From positions 82,142 to 146,141 of the forward strand of contig JBIIKZ010000002.1 in NCBI GenBank assembly GCA_044232905.1: 64,000 nt of DNA. The letters run 5' to 3'. A program made the translations under genes and the position numbers. Numbering within the stretch: the stretch's first letter is position 1; each line of letters opens with the position of its first letter. Positions 10,401 through 17,908 of this stretch are shown here, piece by piece. The notes under the pieces were generated by a model that did not search any database, was not told where the DNA came from, and saw only the letters and a list, made by a program, of their open reading frames with translations. This DNA is from CANHVK01 sp044232905. GTDB taxonomy: Bacteria > Bacteroidota > Bacteroidia > Flavobacteriales_D > Crocinitomicaceae.

Positions 10401-10753
10401 TAGATCGGACGACCTTCTCTTGTTTTAACCAAGATAGAAGCGTAAGAAGCTCCATCATAATAGGTAGAAGCGTACCAAGTTGCCACACCTGGTGTAACGT
10501 TTTCTGGTTTTACTACGTAAGGGATTGCTTTTGTCACAGGTGCTTCACACGCAGCAACAGTAGCAGCAGCAACACTGAAACCTAGAAATTTCAAGAAATC
10601 TCTACGAGCAGTAGAAGATTCTTTTAGGTTTTCGTCTGCTAAAAATTCATCCACTGACATGGATTGAGGAAACTCTTGGTCTCTACCTTGAACGAAACTT
10701 GGGGTTTCGTTTAATTCTTCAAGACCTTTCCAATATTTTCTAGTCGTACTCAT
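7490..10753 (-). CDS. actB: ActB, molybdopterin-oxidoreductase-like iron-sulfur subunit
   Basis: 1087 residues that join a molybdopterin-oxidoreductase-like domain (no cofactor expected, from studied ACIII) to a ferredoxin-like domain. The C-terminal third (about residues 808-1010) carries four cysteine groups: CIGCGSCLVAC, CQHCNHASCETVCP, CIGTRYCANNCP, and CSFC with CAEVCP, which would bind the FeS relay. ARRDFLKFLG at about residue 49 is a twin-arginine motif followed by a hydrophobic run and Cys69, so it is probably Tat-exported and possibly lipidated. The first 45 residues before the Tat motif are normal for ActB (KYWKGLEEL). The C-terminus ends in a His-containing tail. It lies between actA and actC. 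Confidence 0.96.
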   Translation of the reverse strand: MSTTRKYWKGLEELNETPSFVQGRDQEFPQSMSVDEFLADENLKESSTARRDFLKFLGFSVAAATVAACEAPVTKAIPYVVKPENVTPGVATWYASTYYDGASYASILVKTREGRPIYIKGNKDFGVTKGGVNPQIIASVLPLYDSARLAGARKGNNAASWSTVDAEIKEKLKDIAAKKGKVVLVSNTIISPSTNASIAKLKALVNAGDEVGTSFEHIQYDAVSYAGIRNANKLSFGTDFIPDYDFSKAKTIVSVGADFLSTWLLATEYTSQWSARRNPDGEWMSKHFQFESILSITGSNADYRGMVKPSEEANVLAYLLNKFGVKTAASTTLSKQAQQVADLAFESLKKSKGESIVVAGSNNTAVQILANKLNTVLGTYGKSINTSNTVNLFASNDEALNTFVTNTIAGKAPDAVIFYGVNPVYTLANGEAFGKALTKVDLTISLAGYADETATKCKYVCPDHHALEAWNDFNPKKSHFAIAQPTIRPLFETSAAQESFLVWAGAAKRSGKDSAVVYDLIKTTWSADNIKATSKYADFETFWNKAIHDSCIDVAVENTPAVFNDDALNNVAGKLPKGSALEVVLYRKAGIGVGAQANNPWLQELPDPVSKVTWDNYITMNPTEMGTNYATTFDQENGLNLASVKVGNKELTLPVYPSPGQAPGTVGVALGYGRGANDENIGNAAFQTKEYGGHATDENGKRLPIGKNAFVFTSFEHGTLSFAANGTVTKVEGIYPIAATQIHHTVMGRHSIVRETTLDIYTSKDKEAYNPPHMLETHHGPEHISKFDLWEAHPVEKIGHRWGMTIDLSSCIGCGSCLVACQSENNVPVVGKDEVRRGREMHWLRIDRYYASDEEATVGTRENKETFDYDKAEVAAQNPKVVHMPMMCQHCNHASCETVCPVLATTHSNEGLNQMTYNRCIGTRYCANNCPYKVRRFNWFNYPSYKKFTQVNPAQDDLGRMVLNPDVTVRTRGVMEKCSFCVQKIQAGKLVAKKEARPVIDGDVVTACAEVCPTNAITVGDWNDITSLVRKNSDDKRSYQALEEVGVKPNVWYQVKVRNEKNSDLEKLQVVKVSAHHGEKKENKAHH

Positions 10754-10778
10754 ATGCTTTTAGCCTAGTCGTTTAATA

Positions 10779-12143
10779 TTAATAGTGACATTTTGCACAT
10801 TCCCATCCTCCAAGTTCTTTAACGGTAACTTTACCATCATCCAAGTACTTGTTGTAAAGAGATTTGTCGTTATTCAATAGACGTCTATGAATTTCATCAT
10901 AATATCCATCTTTTTTACCATCTAATGGTCCTTCCTGAATTGCTTTTTCACCGTGACATTCGATACACCATCCCATCGTTAAAGTTGGTTTAGTCAAGGG
11001 AATATTTCCTTCAATTTTATTTAATTCACCAACAGGAACTACACGCACAGCTTCTTTTTGCTTCGTCATATCCCCGTGACATTGTTTACAATCAACAGCA
11101 CCAACTACTACGTGTTGTGAGTGATTAAAATATACGTGGTCTGGAAGAACATGTACTTTATTCCATTTGATAGGTTTCGTGTGACCAGTATATGATCCAG
11201 CTCCTTCGGTACTCCAACCAGCAGCTTCGTAAATCGCTTTTATTTTTTCTTGTTGTTCTGGTGTTCTACCATTGATTTGTTTGTGACAATTCATACAAAC
11301 ATTCACCGTTGGTAAACCAGCAGATTTAGACTTCGTAACAGAGTTGTGACAATATTTACAGTCGATTCCGTTTACTCCTGCGTGAATTTCATGCGGGAAC
11401 TCGATTGGTTGAGATGGTTGATAATTTTCAACTACACCAATATCACCCAAACTTAAAACTAAAGAAACTATTAAAGAAAAAACTAATACAAGAGAAACTA
11501 TTCCAACATAGATTTTATTTTTCCAAGCCCAAGCTTTAAACTCCTGCATATAACTTTGTTCATCCGCATCTTTCGATTCATTTAATGCAGCTTTTAACTG
11601 ACGACGAACACCACTTACAGCACCGATGATTACAGCAAAAATTACACCTAGAAGAATCCATACCCAAGAAAATGATCCTTCTTCTGTCTCTTCAGATGCA
11701 TTAGCACCTTCCATTGAAGCACCACTTCCGTCAGCAGCTCCACCACCAGCTCCAGCAGCAGCAGGATCTGGAGTTGAATCTACATAATCCAAAATTGCAT
11801 CGATTTCCTCTTTTTTCAATTCAGGAAAAGCTGACATCGCAGTAGCAGACCACGTAGAAACAGTTTGTGCATATGGATCAGAAGCTACGGCAACTTGCCA
11901 GTTATTTACCCATTTGTAAATTGAGCCTTCTTTTGCGCCTCCATCCGACCATTTTTTACGAACCTGGAATAACTTTGGTCCAGTCCCGTTCTTATGAGGT
12001 TGGTGACACGTAGCACACTTAGCCTTAAAAAGACCTTCTCCTTGTGCATTAGCGTTAAATGAACCTGCAAAAAACATCAAAGTTAATGTTGCAAAAGTCC
12101 ATTTGTTAACTGATTTAAACACTTGATTTATAAATATTTTCAT
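10779..12143 (-). CDS. actA: ActA, multiheme cytochrome c with an N-terminal monoheme domain
   Basis: First gene of the act/cox operon. Six CXXCH sites are visible: CATCH in an N-terminal class I cytochrome c domain, then CKYCH, CMNCH, CKQCH, CIECH and CAKCH in the pentaheme ActA domain. A low-complexity Ala/Gly/Ser/Glu linker and a transmembrane helix (WVWILLGVIFAVIIG) separate the two parts, and another helix precedes the pentaheme part. The frame continues 26 codons upstream, but the ATG at 12143 gives a normal signal peptide ending ANAQG, so it is preferred. The five-heme part accepts electrons from ActB; the extra domain could pass them to the oxidase (inference). Confidence 0.93.
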   Translation of the reverse strand: MKIFINQVFKSVNKWTFATLTLMFFAGSFNANAQGEGLFKAKCATCHQPHKNGTGPKLFQVRKKWSDGGAKEGSIYKWVNNWQVAVASDPYAQTVSTWSATAMSAFPELKKEEIDAILDYVDSTPDPAAAGAGGGAADGSGASMEGANASEETEEGSFSWVWILLGVIFAVIIGAVSGVRRQLKAALNESKDADEQSYMQEFKAWAWKNKIYVGIVSLVLVFSLIVSLVLSLGDIGVVENYQPSQPIEFPHEIHAGVNGIDCKYCHNSVTKSKSAGLPTVNVCMNCHKQINGRTPEQQEKIKAIYEAAGWSTEGAGSYTGHTKPIKWNKVHVLPDHVYFNHSQHVVVGAVDCKQCHGDMTKQKEAVRVVPVGELNKIEGNIPLTKPTLTMGWCIECHGEKAIQEGPLDGKKDGYYDEIHRRLLNNDKSLYNKYLDDGKVTVKELGGWECAKCHY

Positions 12144-12188
12144 AAATAAATTTTTTGTCGTGTGAGAAAATACACCATTTGACAGTAG

Positions 12189-12221
12189 CAAAATTAAAAT
12201 AATCACAGTGATTTGTGACAA
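12189..12221 (-). promoter_or_regulatory. Candidate promoter of the act/cox operon
   Basis: Minus-strand TAATTTTG (12196-12189) fits the Bacteroidota -7 box TAnnTTTG. A TTG (12221-12219) lies 22 bp upstream as a -33 element. The predicted leader before actA is about 40 nt. Confidence 0.5.
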
Positions 12222-12345
12222 TTCTATGACAATTTTAATTGCAGATGATTTAATTTAAAATGATTCTAAATAAGGATGCTAAAAATTAATATCAATTAAC
12301 AATTTTATGGTGACAACTCTATGGAGCAAATTTCTTATTTAAGTA

Positions 12346-12353
12346 TATCTTTG
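12346..12353 (+). promoter_or_regulatory. -7 box (TATCTTTG) for the SPOR gene
   Basis: Matches TAnnTTTG and ends only 5 bases before the ATG at 12359, so the transcript would be leaderless or nearly so. I see no Shine-Dalgarno sequence between. Confidence 0.5.
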
Positions 12354-12358
12354 TAATT

Positions 12359-12799
12359 ATGAAAACATATTTATTTTTTCTTTTTACACTTTTATTGTTA
12401 ACTGGATATAGTCAGAATACCAAAGAAAATTCAGGAGTAGTTATCATCAAAGACAAAAAGATTGACGATTTAATCAAAAATAAAAGCAATATTCGTCGAA
12501 TTTCCACTGCTGGATATCGTGTTCAAATTTATTTCAGTACGGACAAGGACAAGGTACAAGATCTTCGCATGAAGTTTATCAAGCAATATCCAAAAATGGA
12601 GACTTATATTACGTTTGATGCACCAAATTATATCTTACGTGTTGGCGATTTCACGGAAAAAAATGATGCAGAACGATTTAAAAAAGAAATATTTAGAGAA
12701 TATCCTGAAAATTTCATTCTTAAAACTGCTATTAATGTCCCAAATGATGATGAGGATAATTGGGACTCTAAAGATAAGAGTAACGAAGAGACGAAGTGA
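12359..12799 (+). CDS. SPOR-domain secreted protein
   Basis: 146 residues. A signal peptide (MKTYLFFLFTLLLLTGYSQ) is followed by a short linker and a C-terminal SPOR-type domain (GYRVQIYFSTDKDKVQDLR ... YILRVGDFTEKNDAERFKK). SPOR domains bind denuded glycan strands of peptidoglycan, so the protein probably sits in the periplasm on the cell wall. Its partner is unknown. It is transcribed divergently from the act/cox operon and stands alone, followed by the convergent flavoprotein gene. Confidence 0.85.
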   Translation: MKTYLFFLFTLLLLTGYSQNTKENSGVVIIKDKKIDDLIKNKSNIRRISTAGYRVQIYFSTDKDKVQDLRMKFIKQYPKMETYITFDAPNYILRVGDFTEKNDAERFKKEIFREYPENFILKTAINVPNDDEDNWDSKDKSNEETK

Positions 12800-12820
12800 A
12801 GCTATTATTCTAGTTTTTAG

Positions 12821-12840
12821 ATTGCAGATTTTCAGATTGG
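12821..12840. repeat. Octamer-family repeat, 3' side of the flavoprotein gene
   Basis: Units ATTGCAG, ATTTTCAG and ATTGG belong to the same ATTnnCAG family as the array at 13991-14122. They overlap the stop codon of the flavoprotein gene, so the gene has these units at both ends. Confidence 0.75.
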
Positions 12841-13986
12841 TTGTGTGGCTACGTAGCCCGTTGAAAAACATGCTTGGAGAAGATATCCACCGGTGGGTGC
12901 GTCCCAATCAATCATTTCACCAACAACACTAATTTTTGGATAGTTGATTAATCGTAAGTTTTCATCCAATTCATTCCAAGAAACTCCACCACAACACGAA
13001 ATTGCTTCTTCAATAGGCCTGAACGAAATGGGTTGAATAAAAAAAGACTTTATTAATTTGGCTATGTAATGTATTGATGTATAATCTTCTTTTGTCACAT
13101 ATGATTTACACCAAGAAATTATTGGAATTGGAATTTTCAATTTCTTTAATCCTTCCGAAATATTTTTAGCATTTTTTAATAGTTCCATGATTTCATTTTC
13201 GGAAAAATCGGGTTTGAAATCAATCAAAATTGGCAAAGAAATATTTGAACGAATAGAAGGATTAAGATAATAAATAGGAGCTCCTTCAACTCCGTAATTG
13301 GTTAAAACAACTTCGCCTTTTCGTTTAGAATCGTGGTGGTAAACAATTACATTTTTAAAAACTTCTCCTTGAAATTTTTGTAAAAATTCATTAGGTAATA
13401 AACAGTTAATACCTGCATTAGAAGCCTGGAATGGTACAATTTCAATTTGTTTCGTTTTAAACAGCGAAACCCAAGCAGCATCTGACCCTGTTTTTGGCCA
13501 AGAGGCAGCACCTAGGCCTAATACAAGATGATCGAATCGAAGTTTTTCAATATCTGTATTTATTTTTATTACAACTTCATCCGATGAAAAGTCTAGAAGT
13601 GTTGCTTTAAAGACAAACTTTACACCTTGATTCTTTAAAAAATTCAACCAAGTATTCAACACAAAAGCCGGTTTGATTTCTTTCACAGGAAAAAATTTAC
13701 CTGACGAACCAACATAGGTTTCAATTCCTAATTCTTTGAACCAAGCAATTAAATCATCGTTGGTAAACTGACGAATAACATTAGCGATTTGATTATGAGA
13801 ATAAAAAGAAACGAAATTATCCAATGAACCATCATGTGTTAGATTAAAGCCTCCGTCTCCTGCCACTAGAAATTTACGTCCAGCGGTTTTCATTTTTTCA
13901 AAAACAAGTACCTCGGATCCATTTTTGATTGCTTGTGTAGCAGCCATGAGTGAAGCAGGTCCGGCACCGATGATAATAGTTTTCAT
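12832..13986 (-). CDS. HI0933-like NAD(P)/FAD-dependent flavoprotein
   Basis: 384 residues. It has a Rossmann FAD-binding start (MKTIIIGAGPASLMAATQA), then GRKFLVAGDGGFNLTH, typical of the HI0933/YhiN family, and a C-terminal GGYLLQACFSTGYVA that closes the FAD site. The length fits the TIGR03862-type subfamily. The substrate is unknown. The gene stands alone on the minus strand. Its start is preceded by a 130-bp octamer array and its stop lies in further copies. The C-terminal residues after GYVA are encoded by repeat-adjacent sequence, so the end may have been altered by repeat spread. Confidence 0.85.
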   Translation of the reverse strand: MKTIIIGAGPASLMAATQAIKNGSEVLVFEKMKTAGRKFLVAGDGGFNLTHDGSLDNFVSFYSHNQIANVIRQFTNDDLIAWFKELGIETYVGSSGKFFPVKEIKPAFVLNTWLNFLKNQGVKFVFKATLLDFSSDEVVIKINTDIEKLRFDHLVLGLGAASWPKTGSDAAWVSLFKTKQIEIVPFQASNAGINCLLPNEFLQKFQGEVFKNVIVYHHDSKRKGEVVLTNYGVEGAPIYYLNPSIRSNISLPILIDFKPDFSENEIMELLKNAKNISEGLKKLKIPIPIISWCKSYVTKEDYTSIHYIAKLIKSFFIQPISFRPIEEAISCCGGVSWNELDENLRLINYPKISVVGEMIDWDAPTGGYLLQACFSTGYVATQPI

Positions 13987-13990
13987 TTAG

Positions 13991-14122
13991 ATTAACAGAT
14001 TGACAGATTAACAGATTGAAGATTAACAGATTGCAGATTAACAGATTGCAGATTGGCAGATTGGCAGATTGGCAGATTAACAGATTGGCAGATTATCAGA
14101 TTAGAGATTGACAGATTGATTG
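13991..14122. repeat. Tandem array of an 8-bp unit, ATTnnCAG
   Basis: About sixteen head-to-tail units: ATTAACAG, ATTGACAG, ATTGGCAG and ATTATCAG (8 bp), mixed with 7-bp forms ATTGCAG and ATTGAAG. The array starts 5 bp upstream of the flavoprotein ATG and fills nearly half of the 288-bp gap to purT. The rest of the gap (14123-14274) is A/T-rich with nothing I recognise. Spacing is uniform with no unique spacers, so it is a simple-sequence tandem repeat. Confidence 0.95.
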
Positions 14123-14274
14123 AAAATCCTTGAAAAATTATGGAGAAAAAGTTTAAAATGATAATAAAAGATAATTAGGTTTTGAATTTGTCAATTTATG
14201 AGAAATTAACCGCAGGATTACAAATCACAACGGAACATTTTATTAATGTGTGGAATTATTATACTTTATCTATT

Positions 14275-15435
14275 TTATTTCACTGATATTTGAGCAGCCA
14301 TTGCTTGTGCTTTTTCTACGAGTTCTTGGACATCTTGATTTCCGTAAGTTAAAGTAACCGCCATTCTTCTATAAGGTCTTGTCGTTGGTTTCCCAAATAA
14401 ACGCAAATCACTGTTAGAAAATATTGCCGCTTTGTCTAATCCTGTGAAAACCGGTTCAATTTCTGAAGTTTCAGTCGCTAAAACAACTGCACTTGCGCCA
14501 TTTCTATGTAAATCTATTTGTGGAATTGGAATATTTAAAATCGCACGGGCGTGCAATTCAAATTCATTGTAGGACTGCGTACCAGCAAGTGTAACCATAC
14601 CAGTATCATGTGGTCTTGGAGAAAGTTCTGAAAAATAAGCCCCTTCTTTTGTTATAAAGAATTCAACCCCCCAAAGTCCAGCACCACCTAAAGCTTTGGT
14701 AACATCCGCAGCCATTTGTTGTGCCTCCTTTAAATGTTCTTCATTCATTGGCATTGGTTGCCAACTTTCTTGGTAGTCTCCTCGTTCTTGTCTGTGGCCA
14801 ATTGGCGGACAAAATAAAGTTGGTCCATCTTTTTGCGTTACAGTTAATAAGGTTATTTCGTAATCAAAATCTATAAATCCTTCTACAATTACTTCTTTCA
14901 AATCCCCTCTAGAACCCTCTAAAGCGTAATCCCATGCTTTTTGCCAATCTGCCTCCGATTTAATTACAGATTGCCCTTTACCAGAGCTAGACATTAAAGG
15001 CTTTACCACACAAGGCATTCCTGTGTATTTAACAGCTTCTACTAATTCATCGAAGGAAGTTGCATATTTGTATTTAGCAGTACGAACACCTACTTCTATT
15101 GCTGCAAGGTCACGAATCGCTTTACGATTCATTGTAAAATTTGCAGCTTTTGCACTAGGAACAACTTGAATTCCTTGTGCTTCATAGTCATAAAAACGTT
15201 CGGTACGAATTGCTTCAATTTCTGGTACAATTAAATCTGGTTGGTGTTTTGCAACAATTTGATCTAGCTGATCCCCATTCAACATATCGATTACTTCAAA
15301 TTCATGCGCGACTTGCATAGCAGGTGCGTTTTTGTAACTGTCAACAGCAATTACATATTGCCCGAGGCGTTGCGCAGCGATGGTAAATTCTTTTCCTAAT
15401 TCACCAGAACCTAGTAGTAAAATTTTTTTTCTCAT
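14275..15435 (-). CDS. purT: PurT, formate-dependent GAR transformylase
   Basis: ATP-grasp enzyme that makes formyl-GAR from GAR, formate and ATP in purine synthesis (the folate-free alternative to PurN). It opens with KKILLLGSGELGKEFTIAA, has the ATP-grasp core (CVVKPLMSSSGKGQS, EGFIDFDYEITLLT) and the signature LSPRPHDTGMVTLA. The frame begins further upstream, but the ATG at 15435 starts the conserved region and is placed right behind a -7 box. About 386 residues, the normal size. It is divergent from prs, which makes PRPP, the first purine precursor. Confidence 0.96.
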   Translation of the reverse strand: MRKKILLLGSGELGKEFTIAAQRLGQYVIAVDSYKNAPAMQVAHEFEVIDMLNGDQLDQIVAKHQPDLIVPEIEAIRTERFYDYEAQGIQVVPSAKAANFTMNRKAIRDLAAIEVGVRTAKYKYATSFDELVEAVKYTGMPCVVKPLMSSSGKGQSVIKSEADWQKAWDYALEGSRGDLKEVIVEGFIDFDYEITLLTVTQKDGPTLFCPPIGHRQERGDYQESWQPMPMNEEHLKEAQQMAADVTKALGGAGLWGVEFFITKEGAYFSELSPRPHDTGMVTLAGTQSYNEFELHARAILNIPIPQIDLHRNGASAVVLATETSEIEPVFTGLDKAAIFSNSDLRLFGKPTTRPYRRMAVTLTYGNQDVQELVEKAQAMAAQISVK

Positions 15436-15440
15436 GAAAA

Positions 15441-15474
15441 CAAAGGTAACAAATAAGAAAAAAATAGCACAAAA
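15441..15474 (-). promoter_or_regulatory. purT promoter, near-leaderless
   Basis: Minus-strand TACCTTTG (15448-15441) with TTTTG about 20 bp upstream on the same strand gives a full -33/-7 pair. The -7 box ends 5 bases before the purT ATG, so transcription probably starts at or within a few bases of the start codon. Confidence 0.65.
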
Positions 15475-15523
15475 AAATTGTTTGTTCTTGCTATTAATCA
15501 CCTAACTAATCTAAAAAAAAGAC

Positions 15524-15531
15524 TATTTTTG
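15524..15531 (+). promoter_or_regulatory. -7 box (TATTTTTG) for prs
   Basis: Fits TAnnTTTG, 21 bp before the prs ATG. The prs and purT promoters lie back to back in a gap of 117 bp. Confidence 0.45.
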
Positions 15532-15552
15532 TTCTTTACTAAACAAGAATTT

Positions 15553-16491
15553 ATGTCGATTGGTGTTAAAATATTTGCTGGAAGAGCTTCGAAAGATTTA
15601 GCTGGAAGAATTGCTACTTCCTATGGTACTACTCTAGGAGATGTTAAAGTCCTAGATTTCAGTGATGGCGAGTTTCAACCATCTTTTGAGGAAACCGTTC
15701 GTGGTCAAGATGTATTTATTGTACAATCTACCATGCCACCGAGTGACAATTTATTTGAGTTATTACTATTAATTGATGCGGCAAAAAGAGCTTCTGCTCG
15801 TAAGATAATTGCTGTGATTCCATACTTCGGATTAGCGAGACAAGATCGAAAAGACAAGCCACGTGTTGCAATCGGTGCTAAATTAGTAGCAAATATGTTA
15901 ATGGCTGCAGGAGTTGACCGTGTAATAACGATGGATTTACACGCGGAACAAATCCAAGGATTTTTTGAAGTTCCTGTAGATCATTTATATGCTTCTACGA
16001 TTTTCTACAAAGAATTGCATGAGTTAAACAAAACAGGTAACTTAATTATGGCTGCGCCAGATGCAGGAGGTGCTAAACGTGCAAATTCGTATGCTAAAGT
16101 TTTAAATATCGGATTGGCATTATGTCATAAAAACCGTAAAAAAGCGAATGAAATTGCAGAGATGACCGTTATTGGAGATGTAGCTGGTAAAGATGTTATA
16201 CTTGTAGATGACATGTGTGATACTGCTGGTACATTAACAACTGCAGCAGATTTATTTATGGAGAAAGGTGCTAAAAGTGTTCGTGCATTTTGTACACATG
16301 CGATCTTATCTGGACCAGCATATGAACGCATTGAAAATTCAAAAATTACAGAATTAATTGTAACGGACACCATTCCATTAAAGAGACATTCTGACAAAAT
16401 AAGAGTATTACCAATTGATGAATTATTTGCAGATGTTATTAAAAGTTTAATAACTAACAAGTCAATTAGTGATTTATTCGTAATTTCGTAA
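15553..16491 (+). CDS. prs: Ribose-phosphate pyrophosphokinase (PRPP synthase)
   Basis: Makes PRPP from ribose 5-phosphate and ATP for purine, pyrimidine, His and NAD synthesis. Visible are the Mg/ATP region (MTMDLHAEQIQGFF-type sequence), the flexible loop region, and the PRPP-binding stretch VILVDDMCDTAGTLTTAA. With the ATG at 15553 (MSIGVKIFAGRAS) the protein has 312 residues, the family norm; the 25 codons upstream in frame are non-coding. rplY follows 23 bp later and probably shares the transcript. Confidence 0.96.
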   Translation: MSIGVKIFAGRASKDLAGRIATSYGTTLGDVKVLDFSDGEFQPSFEETVRGQDVFIVQSTMPPSDNLFELLLLIDAAKRASARKIIAVIPYFGLARQDRKDKPRVAIGAKLVANMLMAAGVDRVITMDLHAEQIQGFFEVPVDHLYASTIFYKELHELNKTGNLIMAAPDAGGAKRANSYAKVLNIGLALCHKNRKKANEIAEMTVIGDVAGKDVILVDDMCDTAGTLTTAADLFMEKGAKSVRAFCTHAILSGPAYERIENSKITELIVTDTIPLKRHSDKIRVLPIDELFADVIKSLITNKSISDLFVIS

Positions 16492-16514
16492 TCTAATAAT
16501 CAAAAATAAAACAA

Positions 16515-17102
16515 ATGAAAGTATCAAAATTGAGCGGTTTGTTAAGAGCAAACGTAGGGAAGAAAGATGCTGCAGCACTTCGCAGAGAAGAGAGAGTACC
16601 ATGTGTACTTTATGGACAAGGAACGCAAGTTCACTTTTCAGCTCGCAGAATTGACGTTGAAAAATTAGTGTTCACTCCAGAAGTGTATCAAGTTGATTTA
16701 GATGTTGAAGGAAGAACAGCGAAAGCAATCATCCAAGATATCCAACAAGATAATTTAAATGGAAAAGTAAAACACGTAGATTTCTATGAGTTGAACGAAA
16801 CTAAACCAGTTAAAGTTGCGTTACCAGTTCGTTTAACAGGTGCATCTCGTGGTGTATTAGCAGGGGGTAAATTATTGCAAGTATTCCGTCGTTTGACAGT
16901 ATTTGCTTTACCTAGTGCTTTACCAGATGCTGTAACTATTGATATTACAAAGTTACGTATTGGTCAATCTATTCGTGTAGGACAAATCGAAGCGAATGGA
17001 TTAACTTTTTTAGAGGCTGCTAACGCAGTTGTTGTTTCTGTTAAAATGGCAAGAGGGGCTGCAAAAGGTTCTGACGGTGGTGATGACGAAGACGAAGAAT
17101 AA
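16515..17102 (+). CDS. rplY: 50S ribosomal protein L25, CTC form
   Basis: Binds 5S rRNA in the large subunit. 195 residues: the N-terminal L25 domain (SGLLRANVGKKDAAALRREERVPCVLYG) plus the C-terminal beta domain of the general-stress CTC type (VKVALPVRLTGASRGVLAGG), ending in an acidic tail DGGDDEDEE. It follows prs closely; the pair prs-rplY is common in bacteria. It is closed by an intrinsic terminator. Confidence 0.96.
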   Translation: MKVSKLSGLLRANVGKKDAAALRREERVPCVLYGQGTQVHFSARRIDVEKLVFTPEVYQVDLDVEGRTAKAIIQDIQQDNLNGKVKHVDFYELNETKPVKVALPVRLTGASRGVLAGGKLLQVFRRLTVFALPSALPDAVTIDITKLRIGQSIRVGQIEANGLTFLEAANAVVVSVKMARGAAKGSDGGDDEDEE

Positions 17103-17123
17103 GAAATTTCTTTTTAAAATTGA

Positions 17124-17154
17124 AAGCCTGACGAACTATCGTCAGGCTTTTTTT
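17124..17154 (+). terminator. Intrinsic terminator after rplY
   Basis: A 12-bp perfect stem (AAAGCCTGACGA with TCGTCAGGCTTT), loop ACTA, then a T run. It ends prs-rplY. The -7 box of the next gene starts only 14 bp later. Confidence 0.92.
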
Positions 17155-17167
17155 GTGTTATAAACCT

Positions 17168-17175
17168 TATATTTG
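17168..17175 (+). promoter_or_regulatory. -7 box (TATATTTG) for the SUFU gene
   Basis: Perfect TAnnTTTG, ending 4 bases before the ATG at 17180. The transcript would be essentially leaderless. Confidence 0.55.
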
Positions 17176-17179
17176 TGCC

Positions 17180-17800
17180 ATGACTGAACTAGCACAAAAT
17201 CTACAGACGCGATTTACGAATGCACAAATCACTTTACTCGAAAAACAGACTTCTTCCGATATTGATTTACTATTAATTTCCACCGTAAAACGTTCACCGG
17301 TTCAATTATTAATGACTTGCGGTCTCGCTGAATATGTGCAACCTATTCCCGAGAAATATAAAACACTCCAACATATTGAGTTATACTTTTGTTTGCCAAG
17401 CTATTGGGAAATAAACGCTCTTGACAACCCTTCCATGCATTGGGTAAAGCCATGGATTCAAAAGCTTGCGCGGTTTTTAATTGAAAAACAAACTTGGTAT
17501 GGTGTTGGGCATACATTTCCAAATGGCAATCCTTCGGAAGCAATTTCTCCAACGATGCAGCAAAAATATTTTTTATTGAATACCCCAAGCTATTTTTCGG
17601 AGGAATTACAGCCTTTAGAAGTCGGTGGAAAAACAGTAGAATTTTTAGCGATTGTACCCATTTTTGAAGATGAATTGGATTACAAAATGGGGAAGGGAAC
17701 GTATAAATTACAAAAGAAATTTTTAGATAAAAATATCACGGAACTATTAGATGATTATCGTATGTCTACCTTGAAGAGCAAATGGCGGGTATTTCGTTAA
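17180..17800 (+). CDS. Suppressor-of-fused (SUFU) domain protein
   Basis: 206 residues matching the bacterial SUFU-like family: IDLLLISTVKRSPVQLLMTCGLAEYVQPIPE, then HIELYFCLPSYWE and GVGHTFPNGNPSEAI. No signal peptide or membrane segment, so it is cytosolic. Bacterial members are often linked to toxin immunity or have no known role; no toxin gene is adjacent here. The frame extends 9 codons upstream, but ATG 17180 sits just behind a -7 box. It is monocistronic. Confidence 0.8.
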   Translation: MTELAQNLQTRFTNAQITLLEKQTSSDIDLLLISTVKRSPVQLLMTCGLAEYVQPIPEKYKTLQHIELYFCLPSYWEINALDNPSMHWVKPWIQKLARFLIEKQTWYGVGHTFPNGNPSEAISPTMQQKYFLLNTPSYFSEELQPLEVGGKTVEFLAIVPIFEDELDYKMGKGTYKLQKKFLDKNITELLDDYRMSTLKSKWRVFR

Positions 17801-17866
17801 ACTTATCTTTTTGAAACAAAAATATACTAATTCCTTTGTGCTAATAAACTTTAGCTAATTATACAA

Positions 17867-17874
17867 TATATTTG
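17867..17874 (+). promoter_or_regulatory. -7 box (TATATTTG) for the wzz-like gene
   Basis: Perfect TAnnTTTG 34 bp before the ATG at 17909. No clear TTG at -33; a TTTAG lies at about the right distance. Confidence 0.45.
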
Positions 17875-17908
17875 CAAGTTATACGTTATAGGGTACAATT
17901 TTAAGATT

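Noticed and set aside
7972..10585. Plus-strand ORFs inside actB
   Set aside because: They are antisense shadows of a long conserved gene and show no recognisable proteins.
12144..12221. Upstream extension of actA
   Set aside because: It covers the predicted promoter and puts a second hydrophobic segment before the real signal peptide.
13991..14122. CRISPR-like array
   Set aside because: Units are 7-8 bp head to tail with no unique spacers and no cas genes; it is a simple tandem repeat.
15436..15552. Upstream extensions of purT and prs
   Set aside because: They overlap each other in the divergent promoter region and add non-conserved residues.
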